In this document: positions 1 to 3,738 of the stretch, piece after piece
How positions within the stretch are numbered: position 1 is the first letter of the stretch
Layout: each line of letters starts with the position of its first letter
Position numbers and translations under genes: made by a program
Assembly (NCBI GenBank): GCA_050733695.1
Contig: JBOHTO010000143.1
Coordinates: 1 to 6,769, forward strand
Direction: 5' to 3'
From: JBOHTO01 sp050733695
GTDB taxonomy: Bacteria > Gemmatimonadota > Gemmatimonadetes > Gemmatimonadales > Gemmatimonadaceae
Length of the DNA: 6,769 nucleotides
Notes under the pieces: generated by a model
Database searches by the model: none
The model's input: the letters and a program-made list of their open reading frames with translations, nothing else
Told to the model about the DNA's origin: nothing

Positions 1-11
1 TATGTTGACTG

Positions 12-347
12 GTGTCTCGGCGAGCTCTGCTCTGGGTCGGTTCTGCGCGCAAGCACGTCCGTGCCTTCCCGCCGAGGGCGCGAAGACGAGCGGGACATCT
101 GCTGGATCTTCTGCAGCAGGGCCTCCAACCGACAGACTCCAAGCCAATGCCGACCGTCGGCAGTGGCGTGTATGAGCTCCGAATTCGCGCGGAAGCTGCG
201 TTCCGCGTGTTCTACGTGGCGAAGTTCGCGGAAGGCATCTACGTGCTGCACGGGTTCGAGAAGAAGACCCAGCAGACGGTGCGGCTGGACATTGAGGCTT
301 CGTCCAAGTGTTATCGGCGGCTGGTGAAGGAGCGACGCTCGGACTGA
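12..347 (+). CDS. RelE/HigB-type toxin of a type II toxin-antitoxin module (phage-derived Gp49-like family)
   Basis: A protein of 111 residues that matches the Gp49-like/HigB branch of the RelE superfamily over its whole length. The visible family pattern is a WVGS segment near residue 8, an AFP.RARR.AG helix (18-28), LQQGLQPTDSKPMP (34-47), the strand YELRIR (54-59), then FRVFYVAKF (64-72), YVLHGFEKKTQQT (77-89) and a C-terminal R.LVKERR helix. Proteins of this family are usually ribosome-dependent mRNA endonucleases; that activity is inferred from the family. The GTG start at 12 is chosen because an in-frame TGA lies just upstream (6-8) and the translated N-terminus fits the family. No Shine-Dalgarno sequence is seen, but only 11 bases of upstream sequence are available. 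The gene is followed after 10 bases by its antitoxin gene, so the order is toxin first, as in higBA. The pair seems to form one cassette closed by the attC-like site at 652-736. Confidence 0.87.
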   Translation: MSRRALLWVGSARKHVRAFPPRARRRAGHLLDLLQQGLQPTDSKPMPTVGSGVYELRIRAEAAFRVFYVAKFAEGIYVLHGFEKKTQQTVRLDIEASSKCYRRLVKERRSD

Positions 348-352
348 GGAGG
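348..352 (+). promoter_or_regulatory. Ribosome binding site of the antitoxin gene
   Basis: GGAGG directly follows the toxin stop codon (345-347) and lies five bases before the ATG at 358. This fixes the antitoxin start and indicates translation from the toxin transcript. The toxin gene has no comparable site in view, so the antitoxin is probably made more efficiently, as expected for such pairs (inference). Confidence 0.7.
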
Positions 353-357
353 AACCG

Positions 358-657
358 ATGGCGATCAGGATTCAACGCGGTAGCGGCAACATTTTCGCGG
401 ACCTTGGGTTTGAGTCGGAGGAGGCCGCGAATCTGAAGCTACGATCCGACCTGATGATTCAGCTTCGGAAGCGGCTGACGTTGCTCGGGGCGACGCAAAT
501 ACAGGCCGCCCATCTTCTGGGAGTATCACAGCCACGTGTCAGTGATCTGATGCGAGGCAGGATTGATCGATTCAGCGTCGACATGCTTATCAAACTTCTG
601 GGGAAAGCTGGCGCGGAAGTTCGTGTCACCGTGCGCAGCAAGTCGAGAGCGGCATAA
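358..657 (+). CDS. HigA-type antitoxin, XRE-family helix-turn-helix protein
   Basis: A protein of 99 residues of the XRE/HigA2-like antitoxin type that accompanies Gp49-like toxins. Residues 10-34 carry the family's opening pattern (GNIFADLGF, then EEAANLKLRSDLM). Residues 46-68 form the helix-turn-helix (TQIQAAHLLGVSQPRVSDLMRG), and the protein ends in a short beta-prone tail (AEVRVTVRS). It should neutralise the upstream toxin by direct binding and repress the shared promoter through the helix-turn-helix (family knowledge). Codon use stands out: ATA, CTA, AGA, AGG and several CGA codons occur here, whereas the permease downstream uses almost only G/C-ending codons, which suggests recent transfer. 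The TAA stop (655-657) lies within the R'' box of the attC-like site, typical of compact integron cassettes. Confidence 0.88.
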   Translation: MAIRIQRGSGNIFADLGFESEEAANLKLRSDLMIQLRKRLTLLGATQIQAAHLLGVSQPRVSDLMRGRIDRFSVDMLIKLLGKAGAEVRVTVRSKSRAA

Positions 658-736
658 CAAGGCAATGCAGGCTGACGAAGCCGGGCCCTCGCTTCGCTCA
701 GTTGCGTCCCTCGCAGTTGATTGCCGGACGTTAGAC
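652..736 (+). other. attC-like recombination site closing a gene cassette
   Basis: The 85 bases after higA have attC layout. The left end is GCATAAC (652-658, R''-like, one departure from RYYYAAC). The right end is GTTAGAC (730-736), an exact GTTRRRY R' box; TAAC and GTTA pair. The inner boxes GGCAAT (661-666) and ATTGCC (720-725) pair exactly. Pairing continues with CA/TG (668-669 with 718-719) if G667 is left extrahelical, and then with CTG/CAG (672-674 with 714-716). A protruding base at this place is the hallmark used by integron integrases to choose the strand. The distal part holds a hairpin, CGAAGC/GCTTCG (676-681, 691-696). The central spacer is short and uneven (2 and 4 bases). No integrase gene is in the window, so this could be part of an array or an isolated cassette. 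Confidence 0.75.
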
Positions 737-957
737 GGGCGAACCAACATCACTCACACCGCATGTTGACCCTCCTGAGCACGAGCGACATGAGCGCTGA
801 CGAACTGCTCAGTCCGTGGCATCGCCCGTCAGTCCCACAGGAGTCACGCACGGTCTAGCTTGATAGGCGCAGCGCGATTGCACGCGCGCTGTGGACACGC
901 ACAACGCAATCGTGCCGCAACAGTGGCGAGAGGTGCACACTGAAGTCGACCACCACC
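737..957. other. Non-coding stretch between cassette and AraC regulator, with short inverted repeats
   Basis: No convincing gene lies here; the only small plus-strand frame (790-858, 22 codons) has no ribosome binding site and no recognisable product. Three inverted repeats are visible: GACGGGCGA at 734-742 against its complement at 822-830; CAGCGCG (870-876) against CGCGCTG (885-891) with an 8-base spacer; and CGATTGC (875-881) against GCAATCG (906-912). The last two lie 46-88 bases before the araC-type start and could be operators, but no matched promoter is visible. Confidence 0.4.
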
Positions 958-1764
958 ATGGCGCCCACCACACAGGGAACCCAACTGTCGGATCAGGCGT
1001 GCGGGCCTTTTCGGGTCGTGGAGTCGGTGCACCAGCCGGGGCTGACGCTGACACGCCATAGCCACGAACGGGCAACCATTACCGTCGTGATCTCGGGGGA
1101 ATTCGCGGAGATCCTTCCAGATGGACTTCGCCTCTGCCAGCCGGCCACCGTGCTGGTAAAGCCAGCGGGGATCCCGCATTCCAACAGGTACGGCAGCCGA
1201 GGCGCGCGCTGCATGATTGCTGAAGTACACGACGAGAGCGCCGTACTGGGAAGCAGGGCGTTGTCACTGGAGCGGGCCAACATTCTCTTCAACGCGCACG
1301 GCGGCGCCGCACGGCTCGGACGCCGAGTGGTGCGCGCGCAGCGCGCCGGCGACGACATGGGGCGCATGGTGCTCGAATCGCTCCTGTACGAAGTCATGGA
1401 TGCGTCAACAGCGCCGGCGCGCCGCGATGCGCATGGCAGCGCCGTCCAGCGAGCGATCGATTTTCTTCACGATGGATTCCGGCAGCCGATGCGGCTGAGC
1501 GAGATGGCGGCGGCGGCTGGCGTGCAACCGACGTACCTGGCGCGTGCCTTCCGCCGGCATTTCGGCAGGACGCCAGGCGACATGCTGCGGGAGCTCCGCG
1601 TCAACTGGGCCGCCCACCTTCTGCTGGAGTCCCGAGCGCCGCTGTCGTACGTCGCGATGGACTCGGGATTCGCGGATCAGAGCCACCTCACGCGTGTCTT
1701 CACGCAGCGGGTTGGGACGACCCCCGCACGGTTTCGCCGCGACCGAGCTGCCAGCGCGCGCTGA
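958..1764 (+). CDS. AraC-family transcriptional regulator
   Basis: A 268-residue two-domain regulator. The N-terminal part (about 15-95) looks like a small cupin sensor: RHSHERATI (33-41) and KPAGIPHSNRYG (68-79) supply the histidines and the proline/glycine turn typical of such domains, so it may bind a small effector. The C-terminal part (about 160-262) has the two AraC helix-turn-helix motifs: RLSEMAAAAGVQPTYLARAF with RRHFGRTPG (179-207), and PLSYVAMDSGFADQSHLTR followed by VFTQRVGTTPARFRR (228-261). Length is normal for the family. ATG at 958 is the only reasonable start; no GTG lies in frame nearby and no good Shine-Dalgarno sequence precedes it (GAGAGG at 928-933 is too far). It is followed by the hydrolase gene on the same strand after 52 bases, which makes that gene a candidate target. 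The effector is unknown. Confidence 0.9.
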   Translation: MAPTTQGTQLSDQACGPFRVVESVHQPGLTLTRHSHERATITVVISGEFAEILPDGLRLCQPATVLVKPAGIPHSNRYGSRGARCMIAEVHDESAVLGSRALSLERANILFNAHGGAARLGRRVVRAQRAGDDMGRMVLESLLYEVMDASTAPARRDAHGSAVQRAIDFLHDGFRQPMRLSEMAAAAGVQPTYLARAFRRHFGRTPGDMLRELRVNWAAHLLLESRAPLSYVAMDSGFADQSHLTRVFTQRVGTTPARFRRDRAASAR

Positions 1765-1787
1765 CTGGTTGATTGCGTTCAAGACAG

Positions 1788-1803
1788 GGCGTGGACTTAC
1801 GCC
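1788..1803. promoter_or_regulatory. Small inverted repeat just upstream of the hydrolase start
   Basis: GGCGT (1788-1792) and ACGCC (1799-1803) pair around a 6-base loop, ending 13 bases before the hydrolase ATG. In this position it could be a regulator site or a weak mRNA hairpin. Five base pairs in GC-rich DNA can arise by chance, so this is a weak call. Confidence 0.25.
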
Positions 1804-1816
1804 GACGTTGTTCCAT

Positions 1817-2974
1817 ATGAAAGTGCAAGCGGTACTACTCAGCCTGATCGTTGCTGCCGCGGGGGTGGCCCGCGCGCAGAGCATTGAACTGCCCGAGCCC
1901 TGGGGCGTGAACGCTGTCGGGCATGCCCGCATCGATCTCACGGATTCCACCAGACGCGAAACGCGAGGCGAGGCGGCGGGAGGCCATCGTCGCGTCGTCG
2001 TGCAGATCTGGTATCCCGGACGCGGGCCCGTGCGCCGCGCAATGCCATACATGGACTCCGCGACCGCCGCAGTGTGGGGATCCAGTCATCGCCTGCCGGC
2101 AGGATTCGAGCGTCGAGTTCTGACGCACGCGCAGCGCGACCTGCCGATGATAGACTCGCTCGGGGCGCTGCCGGTCCTGCTTTTCTCGCACGGTCGCAGC
2201 TGGCCGGTACAGACCTATCAGGCGATGCTGCAGGATCTGGCGAGTCGCGGCTGGCTGGTGGTAGCCATGAGCCATCCGTACGATGAAGCGGCCACGACCT
2301 TTGCCGACGGTTCGGTGGCGCGCTTCGACCCGGAGCGTTGGGAGAATGAGACGGAGCGCGGCGTGGTGCTCAACCGCTCGGTGGATGTGCTGGTGCGCGA
2401 CGCGGCTTTTGTGCTCGAGACGCTCGGGCGCTGGAATGCGCAGCGACAGCATCGTTTCTTCGGGCGCATCGACCTCGATAAGATCGGCTACTTCGGCCAT
2501 TCGCTCGGCGGCGCGGCAGCGGTGCAAGCGCTGCACCGGTTACCGGCGCTCCGCGCAGCCGCGACAATCGAAGGCAGCGTCTACGACACGACCGCTCGGC
2601 CGTTCCGCGTGACAAAGCCAGTGCTCAGCATCATTGGGGGATACAATCGTGCCGAGCTCGGACTGCGGGACTATCTCGCCGCCCCTGGCGGCGTCCTGTA
2701 CGAGGCCATCGTGCACGGTGCCTGGCATGCATCATTCGCAGACCTGCTGCTCGTGTACGGTGCGTTCGCGCCGCGCGCGTGGCATGCGAGCCATCGGCGT
2801 GAGCTGGCCCCGGCGCGCGTGAATCAGATTACGACAGATTATCTCGATGCGTTCTTCGCTCGCTATCTGCGGGGCGAGACGTCGCAGCTCTTGCGGCCGC
2901 ACTCCGATCCCGAGCTCGGAAGTTACACGACGTCAGGATACCCGGAGGTCGAGCTGCGGATCGTAGCGGGCTGA
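1817..2974 (+). CDS. Secreted alpha/beta hydrolase related to platelet-activating factor acetylhydrolase
   Basis: The protein has 385 residues. Residues 1-20 are a Sec signal peptide: K2, a hydrophobic stretch (5-17) and A-R-A before Q21 as the probable cleavage site. This makes ATG 1817 the start, although the frame is open far upstream and no clear Shine-Dalgarno sequence is present. Features of the PAF-acetylhydrolase/dienelactone-like fold are in order: QIWYP (63-67), the oxyanion loop LLFSHGRSW (121-129), the nucleophile elbow GHSLGG with Ser229 (227-232), and the catalytic histidine in HASFAD (His304). The catalytic acid is expected at the end of the strand before EGS (251-254); here it would be Glu252, where relatives usually have Asp. 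It probably hydrolyses an ester in the periplasm or outside the cell, perhaps a lipid with a short acyl chain; the substrate cannot be told. It lies 52 bases after the AraC-type gene. Confidence 0.85.
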   Translation: MKVQAVLLSLIVAAAGVARAQSIELPEPWGVNAVGHARIDLTDSTRRETRGEAAGGHRRVVVQIWYPGRGPVRRAMPYMDSATAAVWGSSHRLPAGFERRVLTHAQRDLPMIDSLGALPVLLFSHGRSWPVQTYQAMLQDLASRGWLVVAMSHPYDEAATTFADGSVARFDPERWENETERGVVLNRSVDVLVRDAAFVLETLGRWNAQRQHRFFGRIDLDKIGYFGHSLGGAAAVQALHRLPALRAAATIEGSVYDTTARPFRVTKPVLSIIGGYNRAELGLRDYLAAPGGVLYEAIVHGAWHASFADLLLVYGAFAPRAWHASHRRELAPARVNQITTDYLDAFFARYLRGETSQLLRPHSDPELGSYTTSGYPEVELRIVAG

Positions 2975-2988
2975 GGTCGCGCGCCCCG

Positions 2989-3270
2989 TCATCCCGCCAA
3001 CTGGCAATACGCGACGGAGTCGCCGCTCGGCCGCAGCGCGATGAAGCGCGCCGAATCGAAATCGAGCATCCGAAGCTGCTCCGACGCCGGTGCCCAGGTG
3101 ACGAGCACCTTGTGGTCGGGCGCCGTCTCGTACCAGCCCACCGCCTCGGACGCGGGCGGGTCCGCCAGCCCGGTCATCGGCGCGCGGGCCGCGCAGGCGG
3201 CGCACGCCGCGAGGGCGAGGCAGGCGGACGGGATCGAGCGGCCGGGTTGCGAGCATTCGTGGCACGGCAC
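2989..3270 (-). CDS. Small hypothetical lipoprotein
   Basis: A minus-strand protein of 93 residues that I do not recognise. It has a possible lipoprotein signal: R11, a short hydrophobic run, and the lipobox L20-A21-A22-C23, followed by a cysteine- and alanine-rich stretch. The rest (about 32-93) is a small soluble domain with WYETAPDHKVLVTW (44-57) and FDSARFIALRPSGDS (70-84). Codons end almost always in G or C, as in the neighbouring real genes, which supports coding. The GTG at 3270 is the only upstream start after an in-frame TAA; an internal ATG at residue 32 would remove the signal. The GTG overlaps an 8-base inverted repeat (3270-3294). The gene is convergent with the hydrolase (14 bases between stops) and divergent from padR. 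The start and lipidation are uncertain. Confidence 0.55.
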   Translation of the reverse strand: MPCHECSQPGRSIPSACLALAACAACAARAPMTGLADPPASEAVGWYETAPDHKVLVTWAPASEQLRMLDFDSARFIALRPSGDSVAYCQLAG

Positions 3271-3294
3271 CCTCGTAGAGTCGAATTACGAGGG
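3270..3294. promoter_or_regulatory. Perfect 8-base inverted repeat at the start of the small lipoprotein gene
   Basis: CCCTCGTA (3270-3277) and TACGAGGG (3287-3294) are exact complements around a 9-base spacer. Read on the minus strand, the repeat ends with the first base of the GTG start codon, and its spacer holds the TAATTC-like sequence nearest to that start. It is well placed for a repressor site on the lipoprotein promoter. Confidence 0.45.
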
Positions 3295-3336
3295 CTTACG
3301 GGAGAGTGCGGGGTGAGTTTCGCTGACCTCGGGAGT

Positions 3337-3392
3337 CTCCTCTTGCGTTCCGACAGGAGCGGCCATATTCTCCTGTCGGAACCCAAGAGGAG
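3337..3392. promoter_or_regulatory. Long imperfect palindrome before padR: candidate autoregulatory operator and RBS-masking hairpin
   Basis: Two 23-base arms (3337-3359 and 3370-3392) are reverse complements with one mismatch, separated by a 10-base AT-containing spacer (3360-3369). The left arm begins CTCCTCTTG and ends GACAGGAG; the right arm begins CTCCTGTC and ends CAAGAGGAG. The padR Shine-Dalgarno sequence AGAGGAG (3386-3392) is the end of the right arm. A weak promoter may lie inside (TTGCGT 3343-3348, CATATT 3364-3369, 15 apart). PadR dimers bind palindromes and often repress their own operon, so an operator is the likeliest role. In RNA the same repeat would form a strong hairpin that hides the ribosome binding site. 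Confidence 0.7.
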
Positions 3393-3398
3393 CCCCCG

Positions 3399-3728
3399 GT
3401 GCAGCCACCCAACGACGTCCTGCGCGGCACGCTCGACCTGCTCGTCCTGCGCACCCTCACCCTCGAGCCCATGCACGGCTGGGGGATCAGCCAGCGCATT
3501 GAGCAGCTCTCCGCGAGCATCCTCGACGTCAACCAGGGCTCCCTCTACCCGGCGCTCCAGCGCCTCGATCAGCGCGGCTGGATCGAGAGCGAGTGGCGCA
3601 CCACGGAGAACAACCGCCGCGCCAAGTATTACCGCCTCACCGCCGCCGGCAAGCGCGCGCTGGGTGCCGAGATCGCGAGCTGGCGCCGCTACGTCGATGC
3701 GGTCGAGATGATCCTGCAGAGCGCCTGA
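3399..3728 (+). CDS. PadR-family transcriptional regulator (ADOP-associated type)
   Basis: The protein has 109 residues and is a complete winged-helix PadR of the short form. It opens with DVLRGTLDLLVLRTL (6-20) and HGWGISQRIEQLS (26-38). The recognition-helix region is DVNQGSLYPALQRLDQRGWI (43-62), the wing SEW.TTENNRRAKYYRLT (64-81), and the C-terminal dimerisation helix runs from about 82 to 107. The GTG start is supported by AGAGGAG at 3386-3392, six bases upstream. The gene ends 10 bases before the permease ATG, and this pairing of a short PadR with an orphan duplicated permease is well known in Acidobacteriota and related phyla. It probably represses its own operon through the palindrome at 3337-3392; the signal that relieves repression is unknown. 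Confidence 0.93.
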   Translation: MQPPNDVLRGTLDLLVLRTLTLEPMHGWGISQRIEQLSASILDVNQGSLYPALQRLDQRGWIESEWRTTENNRRAKYYRLTAAGKRALGAEIASWRRYVDAVEMILQSA

Positions 3729-3738
3729 GGAGACTCCC
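3729..3738. repeat. Word shared with the padR upstream region; holds the permease ribosome binding site
   Basis: GGAGACTCCC fills the gap between the padR stop and the permease ATG (3739). With two more bases, 3727-3738 is the exact reverse complement of 3331-3342, at the edge of the padR palindrome. Its GGAG is the Shine-Dalgarno sequence of the permease, six bases before ATG. GGAG-A-CTCC is itself palindromic, so it may form a small hairpin or a second regulator contact. Confidence 0.4.

Noticed and set aside
790..858. Small plus-strand frame of 22 codons beginning ATG AGC GCT
   Set aside because: No ribosome binding site, no recognisable product, and it overlaps repeats that look non-coding.
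2966..2997. Possible terminator between the convergent hydrolase and lipoprotein genes (GCGGG and CCCGC)
   Set aside because: Only five pairs around a loop of more than 20 bases and no T-run on either strand.
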